NCBI RefSeq assembly: GCF_001189295.1
Contig: NZ_CP012159.1
Location: forward strand, 7,743,001 to 7,807,000
Source: Chondromyces crocatus
Lineage (GTDB): Bacteria; Myxococcota_A; Polyangia; Polyangiales; Polyangiaceae
DNA length: 64,000 nt
Direction: 5' to 3'
Of the stretch, positions 7,943 to 18,275 are shown one piece after another. The position numbers were made by a program, and so were the translations under genes. The stretch's first letter is position 1, and every line of letters starts with the position of its first letter. The notes beneath the pieces were generated by a model. It worked only from the letters and a program-made list of their open reading frames with translations. It ran no database searches and was not told the origin of the DNA.

Positions 7943-8674
7943 TCAGCGTTTCGAGCGATTTCGCACCGCCGCTCGGCGGGGCGCTCGGGATTCGTCGGCC
8001 CGCGGAGCGGCGTGGTCCGGTCGTCGATCCGTCGCCTCCGAGGGCGAGCCAGAGGACTGGCCTCGTAGGGCCGGCAGCATGATGCCGTCGACCAAAGACA
8101 AGAGGAACTCCAGGTCGAACGGTTTGCGCTGCACCAGGGTACGGTAGGCAGCCATCGATGGCGCGACCTGAGACAGCGTCACGATGTCCGCAGACGCGGA
8201 GACCTCACCGCGTGCGACGGCACGCTGCATCAACGCCAGGCACGCTTCGGCCCATGGCTCGACGACGGCGCGGCTGGCTGCCTCGGAGAGCGCAGGGTCC
8301 TGCACGAGCAGGGAGGTGAGCCCTGACATGATCTTCATCTTGCGCTCGCCTTCTTCGAGCGACTGCGGCTTGAACAACCCCAGGAAATCGCCGCGGAGTG
8401 TGCCTGTGTCGGGCAGATGCTCGATGTCGACCTGGTTGCGCTTCATGTAGGCCACGGCCTCGATGATCATCTCGGCCTTCGAGGACCAGCGGCGGTAGAT
8501 GGTCGCTTTTCCGGCTCCTGCCCGCGCGGCCACGAGATCCATGGTCAAGCTGGCAGCGCCCACCTCGGCGAGGACTTCGAGGGTGGCCTCGAGGATCTTG
8601 GCATCGCGCGACGGGTCTCGCTTGCGCCCGGGCTGCCCTGGCTCGGCCTCGATGAGGTCGTCGTCCTGGGTCAT
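7943..8674 (-). CDS. TetR/AcrR-family repressor
   Basis: A 243-aa regulator. The N-terminal helix-turn-helix spans about residues 20-65, with SLTMDLVAARAGAGKATIYRRW as its recognition region, and a helical ligand domain follows. It is preceded by an unusual cluster of palindromes (8698-8751) that would suit autoregulation. It heads the TetR-VOC-YdeI run and lies downstream of the UvrA-like gene on the same strand. TetR proteins commonly sense the toxic compound handled by the adjacent genes, which here fits a resistance or detoxification cassette (inference). Confidence 0.9.
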   Translation of the reverse strand: MTQDDDLIEAEPGQPGRKRDPSRDAKILEATLEVLAEVGAASLTMDLVAARAGAGKATIYRRWSSKAEMIIEAVAYMKRNQVDIEHLPDTGTLRGDFLGLFKPQSLEEGERKMKIMSGLTSLLVQDPALSEAASRAVVEPWAEACLALMQRAVARGEVSASADIVTLSQVAPSMAAYRTLVQRKPFDLEFLLSLVDGIMLPALRGQSSGSPSEATDRRPDHAAPRADESRAPRRAAVRNRSKR

Positions 8675-8697
8675 GTGTGGCCTCGCGACATCGAGAC

Positions 8698-8751
8698 GTA
8701 TCGATACTTGGCAGTTCCGGAACCGTCAAGTTCCGAAACTCGGTCGTATCG
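8698..8751. promoter_or_regulatory. palindrome cluster upstream of the TetR gene (candidate operators)
   Basis: Three dyads lie within 55 bp just upstream of the TetR start codon: GTATCGATAC (8698-8707), GTTCCGGAAC (8714-8723) and GTTCCGAAAC (8730-8739, one base from perfect). A further CGTATCG (8744-8750) repeats half of the first. The 16-bp step between the two GTTCC sites is typical of paired repressor sites. Confidence 0.55.
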
Positions 8752-8870
8752 TTTCCCTCGGTCCCTCCCTGCTCCCACGCCGGGGCACGCTCGAAGCGTG
8801 GCCCGGCGCGCCGGGGATGCCGCTCGATGTCTCGTCGGAAGCCGGCGGCTTCCTGGGAACGCGGACGCGC

Positions 8871-11255
<2,385 letters not shown>

Positions 11256-11316
11256 GTCCGGGATCATGTGGTCGAGGTTCGACGGTTTGTGAAGCAGTCT
11301 ACGCAAGCGCCCCAGG

Positions 11317-11544
11317 TCACCCGGGGAATCGAGCAGCGTCGGCTCTGCGCCAGCGGCTGACATAGGGCAGCACGAACAGGTACAGACCGGAGAACAGGAG
11401 CAAGGCGAGCGGAGGCAGCGGCAGGTAGCTCACCCACACCACGGGCTCCTTTTGCGCCAGGGCGACGAAGCTCGCGATGACGGCCAAGGTGAAGGCGAGG
11501 GACACCCAGCGGTGGCTCTCCCGGATCCATCTGTTCCAGTTCAC
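11317..11544 (-). CDS. small two-helix membrane protein
   Basis: A 75-aa protein with two predicted membrane helices (about residues 14-30 and 42-60) separated by an Ala/Gln/Lys/Glu/Pro-rich turn, opening MNWNRWIRESHRW. Similar small proteins of unknown function are frequent next to ArsR-SRPBCC pairs. Here it follows the SRPBCC gene by 70 bp on the same strand, so it likely belongs to the ArsR-controlled operon. Its stop is close to the UvrA-like start. Confidence 0.75.
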   Translation of the reverse strand: MNWNRWIRESHRWVSLAFTLAVIASFVALAQKEPVVWVSYLPLPPLALLLFSGLYLFVLPYVSRWRRADAARFPG

Positions 11545-11614
11545 GAGGACCTCCTCTGGCGACGAGACGCGACGCCGTGGATGATCACGCCGAAGGACAC
11601 GGACCTCGACCCGC

Positions 11615-12052
11615 TCATGCCGCCCTCGCGAGGAGGTCGACGAGCTTCTGGCCCATCATCTTCCAGCCGTAGCGCGCGCCACCGAAGTTCTGCTTCTGGT
11701 CCGGCCTGAAGCCGGTGTGTACGAGCGACAGGTGCGTGCCCTTCGCCGTGGGTGTGAGCGTGAACGTCACGACGGTGTCCATGTCGCCCACGACCCACCT
11801 GTAGCTGAGCTTCCGCTGCACCTCGCTTTCGATCATCCGGCAATTCACGACGCCATCCCAGCCAGGCATCGGCTGCGTGTGAAACGAGAACGCCGTCCCT
11901 GGCGCGAGCTCGAAACCGACGACGGGCAAGAGCCACTCCGCGAGCAGCGACGGGTCGGTGAGCGCGCGCCACACCTTCTCCGGTCGGTGATTGAAATCGA
12001 ATTCGAACGAGAGGGCTTCCGTCTGCGATTGCGCGGTCTTGTCAGTGAGCAT
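11615..12052 (-). CDS. SRPBCC-domain (AHSA1-like) protein
   Basis: A 145-aa START/AHA1-type ligand-binding protein. It opens with a strand, FEFDFNHRPEKVWRALTDPSLLAEWL, the classic SRPBCC entry. Residues 60-115 form the antiparallel sheet, and the C-terminal helix GWKMMGQKLVDLLARA closes the cavity. Such proteins in ArsR operons are thought to bind small hydrophobic ligands; no catalytic function is assigned. The ATG overlaps the ArsR stop codon (TGATG), so translation is probably coupled. Confidence 0.9.
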   Translation of the reverse strand: MLTDKTAQSQTEALSFEFDFNHRPEKVWRALTDPSLLAEWLLPVVGFELAPGTAFSFHTQPMPGWDGVVNCRMIESEVQRKLSYRWVVGDMDTVVTFTLTPTAKGTHLSLVHTGFRPDQKQNFGGARYGWKMMGQKLVDLLARAA

Positions 12053-12381
12053 CAGGGGTCCATCTTGTCGAGCAGCTGCTCGAGGCGGTCGACGTGCTCC
12101 GTCCAGAAGGCGCGGTAGTGCGCGATCCAGTCGACGAGCGGCTTCAGGCCGCGCGGCTCCACCCGGTAGTAGACACAGCGCCCCTCCCGCCGGCCGTTCA
12201 CCAGGCCGGCATCCTTCAACGTGGCGAGGTGCTGCGAGATCGCCGGCTGCGAGATGTCGAAGCGCGCCGTGAGGTCCTTCACCGCCGCTTCGCCACGCGT
12301 GAGCGATTCGAAGATCGCCCGGCGGCTGGGGTCCGCCAGCGCCTGGAAGATCTTGTTCTCGGCCACGACCGCGCTCTGCAT
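12052..12381 (-). CDS. ArsR-family regulator
   Basis: A 109-aa winged-helix repressor. It has the typical ALADPSRRAIFESL start, a recognition helix in FDISQPAISQHLATLKDAGLV, and the wing GRREGRCVYYRVEP. No CxCxxC metal site is present, which places it in the non-metal subgroup that usually pairs with SRPBCC proteins. The ATG at 12381 is preferred to an in-frame TTG two codons upstream. Its promoter (12388-12416) carries a perfect inverted repeat in the spacer, consistent with autorepression of the ArsR-SRPBCC-membrane protein operon. Confidence 0.92.
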   Translation of the reverse strand: MQSAVVAENKIFQALADPSRRAIFESLTRGEAAVKDLTARFDISQPAISQHLATLKDAGLVNGRREGRCVYYRVEPRGLKPLVDWIAHYRAFWTEHVDRLEQLLDKMDP

Positions 12382-12387
12382 GCACAA

Positions 12388-12416
12388 CTCATAAGTCTAT
12401 ACTTATTGATTGTCAA
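12388..12416 (-). promoter_or_regulatory. ArsR promoter with operator in the spacer
   Basis: On the minus strand TTGACA (12416-12411, perfect -35) is followed after 17 bp by TATGAG (12393-12388). The spacer holds ATAAGT-N4-ACTTAT (12391-12406), a perfect 6-bp inverted repeat matching the usual ArsR-type operator shape. The -10 box ends six bases before the ATG, so transcription would start at or beside the start codon, giving a leaderless message. Confidence 0.75.
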
Positions 12417-12701
12417 GCGCGCGGATCGGGCCACCAAGGTCGAGCAGATGGAGGGGCGAGCGCCGGTGCACGTCGCCGCGTCGTCACCGCAGGTACGCGA
12501 TTCCTTGAAAGGCCGCGACCTAGCGTGAGGATGAGGGAATACGGACACGCGCCGACCCCGGACCGCTCTCCATCAGCTCGACGCCGCGCTCGCCTGCGAA
12601 GGCGTCTTTCTCGAAGTCAACCTGCCCATCGGCATTCATGGTCATGAGCGAACGATGGCTCGACCCGACCGACAGCCCCAGCGTCCCAGCGGACGAATGC
12701 C

Positions 12702-12900
12702 ATGGCAAAATGGACGAACCGCGACCGCACCGCTCATGTCGGCATCTGCTTCTGCCCGGGTGTCTGGGGCTCGAGCGCGAGCCTGATGAGGGACATCCTG
12801 CACATCGCCTCGGTCGTCTCGCGGGCGCGGTCCGGCAGTGGCGGGATCGAGGCCAGGTTTCTCGGCGTGCAGCCCGGCGACGTGCCGACAGCGGACGCTG
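12702..12900 (+). pseudogene. truncated GlxA/DJ-1 N-terminal fragment
   Basis: From ATG 12702 the reading frame gives about 65 residues resembling the start of GlxA-type regulators: a strand HVGICFCPGVWGSSA, a helix LMRDILHIASVVSRAR, then GIEARFLGVQPGDVPTADAG. It has no nucleophile Cys domain and no AraC helix-turn-helix. The frame then runs into the antisense 3' end of the methyltransferase gene. It is most simply a regulator remnant. The rest of the 520-bp gap (12388-12901) shows nothing else besides the ArsR promoter. Confidence 0.4.
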
Positions 12901-12901
12901 G

Positions 12902-13600
12902 TCAGCCCGGCGGCTCCGGCTGCCGGACCGAATACTCGGTGCCCGAGCGGAAGGGGATCGTCATCGACGCGAACCCGTGGCGCGGCTCGCGCACGTAGGC
13001 CACGTAGTCGCGGTAATCGGCCCTGAAGACCCCGACGTTGTCGGTCACCACCACCGCGCCTGGGCGCAGGGCCGGGGCGACGAGCTTCAGGACGTCGAGG
13101 GCCCGCAGGGGGAATCCATCGTTGAGCATGAAGTCCACCTCGCCGAGGTCCGCCTGCAGCGTCTCCATCGCGTCGCCCACGCGAATCTCCACGAAGGCTG
13201 CGAGCCCCGCCTCCTCCACGTGCGCCTGCGCGCGCTTCGCTTTCTCTGGCAACAGCTCGGTGCCGATGACGCGCCCACCGCCGTTGTCGCGCACCGCTGC
13301 CGCCAGCCACAGCGTCGAGACGCCGAAGGACGTGCCGAACTCCACGATCGTCCTGGCGCGGAGCGCACGCGCCGTCAGGTAGCAAAAAGCGCCCTGTTCG
13401 CACGCGAGCGCGAGGTACTTGTCGGCATAGTCCAGCTCCGTCCCCGGAGCGTCGATGCGGCGGCCGAGAAGCATCCGCGGTAGCTGCGGCAACAGGTGAA
13501 GCAAGACACCCGGCACCTGTCGGTCGGCCTCCCCGTGGAGGCGCCGCAGCACGGCGCGCACCCGCTCGTCGGGCAGTACGTCGAAGGGATCGGACTTCAT
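12902..13600 (-). CDS. class I SAM-dependent O-methyltransferase
   Basis: A 232-aa methyltransferase of the caffeoyl-CoA/catechol type. The SAM-binding loop is VEFGTSFGVSTLWLA (around residue 85), followed by the acidic IGTEL that contacts ribose, and VDFMLNDGFP with a metal- or substrate-side Asp. The start at 13600 has GGAGG nine bases upstream. The substrate is unknown; small phenolics or amino acids are possible. It is divergent from the AraC gene at 13696, which probably controls it. Confidence 0.9.
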   Translation of the reverse strand: MKSDPFDVLPDERVRAVLRRLHGEADRQVPGVLLHLLPQLPRMLLGRRIDAPGTELDYADKYLALACEQGAFCYLTARALRARTIVEFGTSFGVSTLWLAAAVRDNGGGRVIGTELLPEKAKRAQAHVEEAGLAAFVEIRVGDAMETLQADLGEVDFMLNDGFPLRALDVLKLVAPALRPGAVVVTDNVGVFRADYRDYVAYVREPRHGFASMTIPFRSGTEYSVRQPEPPG

Positions 13601-13671
13601 GGTCGGCCTCCGGTCACTGGCATGCGCGAGACCATACGCAACCAGCGCCGTTGACCGCATTGCGCAATCAA

Positions 13672-13686
13672 GACAATTTGTTTGTC
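13672..13686. promoter_or_regulatory. inverted repeat between methyltransferase and AraC genes
   Basis: GACAA-TTTGT-TTGTC is a perfect 5-bp dyad in an AT-rich patch within the 95-bp divergent intergenic region. It is positioned where an AraC-type regulator of both genes could bind. AraC sites are usually direct repeats, so this could equally be a chance dyad. Confidence 0.35.
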
Positions 13687-13695
13687 GAAACGGTC

Positions 13696-14619
13696 ATGGC
13701 AGCGAGGCGGCGGAGCGCGAAGGCGACCCGGGTTGCCCACCCGATGGGGTGGACGATTCGCGGCGACGTCCAGGTGGCGAATGAACCCCCTGGCGCGGCA
13801 GCATCGCTCGACTCGCTCGCGACCCGCTTCGCGCTCTCGGCGCGTGGACGCTGGAAGCTCTCGACCGCGCGCCCAGCGAACGCGATCGGGCTCAGCATGG
13901 AGAGTGGCGGCCTCGAGAGCGAGTTTCACGCGCACCGCGAGTCGCAGCTCATGTACCTGGTGCGTGGAGAGCTGCTCTGCGAAGCGTCGAGCGCCCTCTG
14001 GATCGTGCCGCCCCAGTCCGCGCTGTGGATCCCCGCCGCCGTGACGCACCGGATCCGCGCACGCGCACCGCTCGAAGGCTACAGCGTCTTCGTCGATCCC
14101 GACGCGGCGCCGAACCTCCCGCCGGAATGCTGCGCGGTGTCGGTGACGCCGCTCTTCCGCGAGCTCTTGCTTCGCCTGGCGACGCGCCCCGCGCTCTACG
14201 ATCTCGACGGACCGGACGCGCGCCTGGTGGGCGTCCTCCTCGATGAACTCACGACGGTCTCGATCGAGAAGCATCGCCTGCCGATGCCGACCGATCCGCG
14301 GCTCCGTCGCCTGGTGGATGCGATGATCGCCGAGCCGGCCAGTGGCGCGACGACGAAAACCTGGGCCAAGCGGATCGGCGTCGGCGAGCGTACCCTGAAC
14401 CGTCTTCTGGTCGAAGAGACGGGCCTGAGCTTCGGCCGCTGGCGCCACCAGCTCCACATCATCCTCGCCATCCAGAAGCTCTCCCGCGGCGCGACCGTGC
14501 AGAGCGTGGCGCTGGACCTGGGCTACGAGAGCGCGAGCAGCTTCGTGACCATGTTCCGCAAAGCGCTCGGCGCGTCGCCCGCGCGGTACATGGCGAGCCG
14601 CCTGGCCACGCTCGCGTGA
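13696..14619 (+). CDS. AraC-family regulator with cupin sensor domain
   Basis: About 307 aa from ATG 13696; an upstream in-frame start at 13651 is possible. The N-terminal half is a cupin: FHAHRESQLMYLVRGEL supplies the His-rich metal or ligand motif, and WIVPPQSALWIPAAVTHRI follows. The C-terminal half has the AraC double helix-turn-helix (KRIGVGERTLNRLLVEETG and VALDLGYESASSFVTMFRKALG). This class typically responds to oxidative, drug or aromatic signals through the cupin. It is divergent from the O-methyltransferase gene. Confidence 0.9.
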   Translation: MAARRRSAKATRVAHPMGWTIRGDVQVANEPPGAAASLDSLATRFALSARGRWKLSTARPANAIGLSMESGGLESEFHAHRESQLMYLVRGELLCEASSALWIVPPQSALWIPAAVTHRIRARAPLEGYSVFVDPDAAPNLPPECCAVSVTPLFRELLLRLATRPALYDLDGPDARLVGVLLDELTTVSIEKHRLPMPTDPRLRRLVDAMIAEPASGATTKTWAKRIGVGERTLNRLLVEETGLSFGRWRHQLHIILAIQKLSRGATVQSVALDLGYESASSFVTMFRKALGASPARYMASRLATLA

Positions 14620-14660
14620 TCCCAGGGACACGTCACGCGCACGCAGGTATCGTCGGGTGG

Positions 14661-15209
14661 ATGCAGGACGCCCCGGCGACTCGGGTTTGCTACCGCTGCA
14701 ACGAGGCACGGCCCTTGACGGCGTTCACGCAACGGGTCGATGAGCGTCACTACAGCATGTGCCGACCGTGCGTCTCCGAGATCCTGACGGCGGGCAGGTC
14801 AGGAGCTGGGCGTCGCCAACGTCTCCCGCACACCATGACCGAGCGCATCTGTTATCTGTGTCGCCGCAAGCTACCGAACGCTTCGTTCACCTTCAGAAGC
14901 AACGGCACCTACTTCTCGGCATGCAAGGACTGCAATCGCCATGTCTTCGCTCAACGGAGGCGCTCCCGCCTGGCTGGTGCTGGAGGCAGCTTCTCCACCG
15001 CAGAATGGCAGACGTTGATTGCCCAGTACGACCGCTGCCCGATGTGTCGTCGCGCGTGGAGCGAGATCCCGCTGCTGTCAGGAAGGTCCAGCACCATCAC
15101 CGCAGACCACATCGTGCCGATCAGCAAGGGCGGCTCGAACTCGATCGAGAACATCCAGCCCCTCTGCTACTCCTGCAACTCGAAAAAAGGCGACAAGCAC
15201 GCCATGTAG
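14661..15209 (+). CDS. HNH endonuclease with two extra zinc-knuckle modules
   Basis: A 182-aa protein with three CxxC...CxxC units. The first is CYRCNEARPLTAF with CRPC, the second CYLCRRKLPNASF with CKDC. The third is the HNH nuclease proper, CPMC...ADHIVPISKGG...CYSCNSKKG, with DH as metal and base residues and the second N in SIENIQPLC. The first two repeats resemble each other, suggesting internal duplication of a zinc ribbon for DNA contact. The ATG at 14661 is preferred over a GTG at 14616 that overlaps the AraC stop. It could be a stand-alone homing or restriction-type nuclease; no methylase or intron surrounds it. Confidence 0.88.
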   Translation: MQDAPATRVCYRCNEARPLTAFTQRVDERHYSMCRPCVSEILTAGRSGAGRRQRLPHTMTERICYLCRRKLPNASFTFRSNGTYFSACKDCNRHVFAQRRRSRLAGAGGSFSTAEWQTLIAQYDRCPMCRRAWSEIPLLSGRSSTITADHIVPISKGGSNSIENIQPLCYSCNSKKGDKHAM

Positions 15210-15341
15210 ACGCTCTCGGCGCACGCGATCAGGCAGCTCTCGAGACGCCGAAGGCCTCCTCGCGCAGCCCGAGGCAGCCCCTTGTCGAACCCCGTCGCTG
15301 GGCGCCTGCCTCCATTCGACGGCGAGAGGCGATCGGCCAGC

Positions 15342-16322
15342 TCAACCGCCGAGCAGTCGCTCGCTCAGCTCCCAGAGCCGCTTCGCAGCCTCGGGATCAA
15401 TCGAATGCGACGCGGCGTCCGCCGGGACGCTGTCCGCCGTCAACGGTCTCTTCTCATCGTCGAGCGGCGCGATGTCGTTGTCCCTCAGATACACGCCGCC
15501 GATCTCGGCGAGAAGCGGACTCGTCGCAGCGAACACGATCGTGCTCGCCCCCTGCGCCGCGGTCTTCTTCCCGCGCGCCGGATCGATGATCGGCTTTCCG
15601 GTATCGTCGATGAGACCCATCGCGCGGAGCGCCTCGACGCCCGCCGCGGCATTCAAGCTGGTGCCTACCACCACGCCGGGATGGACGGCATATGCCCGGA
15701 TCCCCTCGGTCGCGAAGCGCCGATCCAGCTCGACGGCGAAAAGCACGTTGGCCTTCTTCGACTGCGCGTAGGCGAGGTTCGGATTGTAGCCAGTCGTGAA
15801 GTTGGGATCGTCCCAGCGAATCTCGCCGAAACGCTGCGCACCGGACGAGACATTGACGACACGCGCGCCGTGCGCCTCGCGCAAGGCAGGCAAGAGCGCC
15901 CGCGTGAGCTGGAAGTGACCGAGGTGGCTGGTCGAGAACTGCAGCTCGAAGCCGCGCGCATCACGCATGACCTCTCTGGGCGCCGGCACCGCTGCGTTGT
16001 TGATGAGAACGTGGAGCGGGCGACGTGCGTCGACCCAGCGCGTCGCGAAGGCATCGACGGACGCCGGGTCGACCAGATCGAGCTGGCTCACCTGCACGTG
16101 ATCGAGCCCCGCGATCGCAGTGGCAGCGCGTTCTGGGTCCCGCGAGCCGACGGTCACCGACGCCCCCGCCTTGACCAGGGCACGCGTCGTCTCGAGCCCG
16201 AGCCCGGCGTGCCCCCCGGTGACGACGACGTTCTTGCCGCTCAGGTCGATACCTCTCAGGACGTCGTCCGCCGTCGAGGCAGCGCCGAAACCAGTTCCGA
16301 TGGGATGTTGCTTGTGCGTCAT
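15342..16322 (-). CDS. SDR-family oxidoreductase (WWOX/retinol-dehydrogenase-like)
   Basis: A 326-aa member of the extended-length short-chain dehydrogenases near retinol dehydrogenase/WWOX. The cofactor loop is TGGHAGLGLETTRALV, then GSRDPE (Arg favouring NADP), NNAAVPAPRE, a catalytic Ser in VVNVSSGAQR, and YAQSKKAN with Tyr and Lys. It also has the family insertion GYNPNLAY before the catalytic Tyr. The substrate is unknown. It is divergent from the AraC gene at 16435, with a dyad between them. Confidence 0.9.
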   Translation of the reverse strand: MTHKQHPIGTGFGAASTADDVLRGIDLSGKNVVVTGGHAGLGLETTRALVKAGASVTVGSRDPERAATAIAGLDHVQVSQLDLVDPASVDAFATRWVDARRPLHVLINNAAVPAPREVMRDARGFELQFSTSHLGHFQLTRALLPALREAHGARVVNVSSGAQRFGEIRWDDPNFTTGYNPNLAYAQSKKANVLFAVELDRRFATEGIRAYAVHPGVVVGTSLNAAAGVEALRAMGLIDDTGKPIIDPARGKKTAAQGASTIVFAATSPLLAEIGGVYLRDNDIAPLDDEKRPLTADSVPADAASHSIDPEAAKRLWELSERLLGG

Positions 16323-16409
16323 GGTGAAGTCCTAGACCTCGCGAGAGAGGTGGGATTGGAAGGACCGGACATTTCCCGAACGACACGCACGAAGCTGCCT
16401 TGAACGCCC

Positions 16410-16427
16410 GTGTCTTGCAGGCGACAC
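16410..16427. promoter_or_regulatory. dyad upstream of the AraC gene
   Basis: GTGTC-N8-GACAC lies just before the GTG start at 16435, in the 112-bp divergent region between an SDR gene and an AraC gene. Its half-sites and spacing suit a regulator site. No core promoter is clear. Confidence 0.35.
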
Positions 16428-16434
16428 TGGGACC

Positions 16435-17193
16435 GTGACGACGACGACCACCGATGCGACGCCGAGTTTTTCTCGATTCATCGAGGCCGTTCGAGCACTC
16501 GGTCCCACGGACACGCAGTACGACTGGCTGCCGGACGGAAGAACGACGCTGGTGTTTCGCGTGCTCGACCGTGGCCGTCTCGGCGATGTGTGCATCGCCG
16601 GCCCGCAGACGCGCGCACACTTCAAGAATTTGAGCGGGGTCACGCGCGCAGCCGCGATCCGATTCAAGCCTGGCTGGACGGTCCCCCTCGTCGGCATCCC
16701 GGCGAGCGAGGTGACGGATCGCATCGTCCCGCTCGACGACATCTGGGGCCGGGCAGGTACCGAGCTTTACGCCGAGCTGCTCGCCACGCGTGATCTGCCA
16801 CAGCTCATCCAGTGCGTATCACGCGCGTTCACGCGGCGTCTCTCGCAGACGGTCGAACCGTCGTCCGCACGCATCGCGCGGCGCGCGGCGCGCTTGATCG
16901 AGGACGGTGAGGGGCGCGTGGAGCGCGTCGCCCAGCAGCTCGGCGTCACGGCGCGCCACCTTCGCCGTGCGTTCACCGAGAACATCGGTGTGGCCCCCAA
17001 GGAGTTCGCGCGCACGGTTCGCTTGCAGCGGGCCATCCGCATGTCGGCGAACTCGAATGACTGGAGCCGCATCGCCACCGATGCGGGCTATTACGACCAG
17101 GCCCACCTCATTGGCGACTACCGGGAATTCCTCGGTGTCACGCCGACAGCGCTCTCGAAACGCGAACGCGGTGCCACGCTGGAGTTCGCCTGA
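16435..17193 (+). CDS. AraC-family regulator (DUF6597-type N-terminus)
   Basis: A 252-aa regulator with a GTG start. The first 110 residues (YDWLPDGRTTLVFRV and AAAIRFKPGWTVPLVGIPASEVTDRIVPLDDIWG) match the short sensor domain of the DUF6597 class. The C-terminal AraC region has VERVAQQLGVTARHLRRAF and ATDAGYYDQAHLIGDYREFLGVTP. It is closely related in plan to the AraC protein at 19229, which has the same DRIVPLEDLWG segment. It is divergent from the SDR gene at 16322. Confidence 0.9.
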   Translation: MTTTTTDATPSFSRFIEAVRALGPTDTQYDWLPDGRTTLVFRVLDRGRLGDVCIAGPQTRAHFKNLSGVTRAAAIRFKPGWTVPLVGIPASEVTDRIVPLDDIWGRAGTELYAELLATRDLPQLIQCVSRAFTRRLSQTVEPSSARIARRAARLIEDGEGRVERVAQQLGVTARHLRRAFTENIGVAPKEFARTVRLQRAIRMSANSNDWSRIATDAGYYDQAHLIGDYREFLGVTPTALSKRERGATLEFA

Positions 17194-17228
17194 CTCGCTC
17201 TCGAGCACGCTCATCTCCCCCCTGATCG

Positions 17229-18173
17229 TCAGCGCCTTTTGCTCGCATCCCCTCGACGAGTTCGCGGCCGCGTCGAGGGTGCCGTCGTCTTGATGAAGTC
17301 GACGAAGGCGCGCAGCGGCGTCGGAAGGTACCGACGACCTGGGTAGTAGAGAAAAGGCCCGGAGAAGCTCAGCCACCACGGCTGGAGCACGGGCACCAGC
17401 TCGCCTCGGTCGATGGAAGGACGCAGCCATTCCTCGAACAGATAGATGATTCCGCAGCCAGCCACGGCCGCCTCCACGGCGAACTCCGTGGCGCCGCCGA
17501 TGCTGGTGATCAGCTGGCCTCTCGGCTCGACATGAATCGTCTCTCCGTCCCGCTCCATTTCCCACGAATGCAGCGGGCCATTCGAGAGGCGCCATCCAAG
17601 GCAATCGTGTTCGAGCAGCTCGCGCGGATGCGACGGCCGCCCACGGCGAGCGAGGTAGGCGGGCGAAGCCGCGGCAGCATATCGCTGAATACGCGGGCCA
17701 ATGGGGACCGCCACCATGTCCTTCTCCAGCGACTCGTCGTACCGGATCCCGGCATCGAACCCCTCTGCGACCACATCGACCCGACGCTCCTCGGCGACGA
17801 TCTCGACACAGATCTCGGGGTATTTCGCGAGAAAAGGCGGCACGATGCGGGGTAGCACGAGCCTGGAGGCCACGGTCGGCACGTTGAGCTTCAGACGACC
17901 GGCAGGACGATCGCGGTAGTCGTTGACCACATCCAGCGCAGCGCGGACTTCGCCCAGCGCCGGGGAGATTCGCTCCAGCAAGCGCGCACCAGCGTCGGTG
18001 GGGGTGACGCTGCGCGTGGTGCGATGGAGCAGCCGAACGCCGAGTCGTTCTTCCAGCCGACGAACGGCATCGCCCATGCGCGACGCGCTCGTCCCTGCCG
18101 CGCGAGCGGCGCTGCGAAAGCCCCCCTCGCGGGCCACGGCCAGGAACGCGGTGAGGTCTGCGAGGTCATCCAT
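17229..18173 (-). CDS. LysR-family regulator
   Basis: A 314-aa LysR-type regulator. The winged helix at residues 1-60 reads DLTAFLAVAREGGFRSAARA and then LEERLGVRLLHRTTRSVTPTDAG, followed by a periplasmic-binding-like effector domain. ATG 18173 gives the standard start five residues before the first helix. It is of the CrgA/DsdC-like subgroup that often controls a divergently placed oxidoreductase. Here that is the aldo/keto reductase at 18276, with a perfect palindrome (18190-18202) between them. Confidence 0.92.
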   Translation of the reverse strand: MDDLADLTAFLAVAREGGFRSAARAAGTSASRMGDAVRRLEERLGVRLLHRTTRSVTPTDAGARLLERISPALGEVRAALDVVNDYRDRPAGRLKLNVPTVASRLVLPRIVPPFLAKYPEICVEIVAEERRVDVVAEGFDAGIRYDESLEKDMVAVPIGPRIQRYAAAASPAYLARRGRPSHPRELLEHDCLGWRLSNGPLHSWEMERDGETIHVEPRGQLITSIGGATEFAVEAAVAGCGIIYLFEEWLRPSIDRGELVPVLQPWWLSFSGPFLYYPGRRYLPTPLRAFVDFIKTTAPSTRPRTRRGDASKRR

Positions 18174-18189
18174 GACTGTCCGGAATTTC

Positions 18190-18202
18190 GCACAGGCTGT
18201 GC
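18190..18202. promoter_or_regulatory. perfect palindrome in the LysR/aldo-keto reductase intergenic region
   Basis: GCACAG-G-CTGTGC is a perfect 6-bp dyad 17 bp upstream of the LysR start, within the 102-bp divergent spacer. Its size and location fit a LysR recognition site controlling both genes. Confidence 0.5.
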
Positions 18203-18275
18203 AGACTGCAACGGATTGTCGTGCAGCGAATCGTTGGCAAGATCCACGGAGAACCGCGCACCCAAGGCCGACACC

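Noticed and set aside
12520-12708. Short minus-strand frame next to the GlxA fragment
   Set aside because: 62 residues without recognisable family, ribosome site or neighbours; not enough to call.
14661-15209. Restriction-modification system around the HNH gene
   Set aside because: No methyltransferase of the DNA type is nearby; the methyltransferase at 12902 is of the small-molecule O-methyltransferase class.
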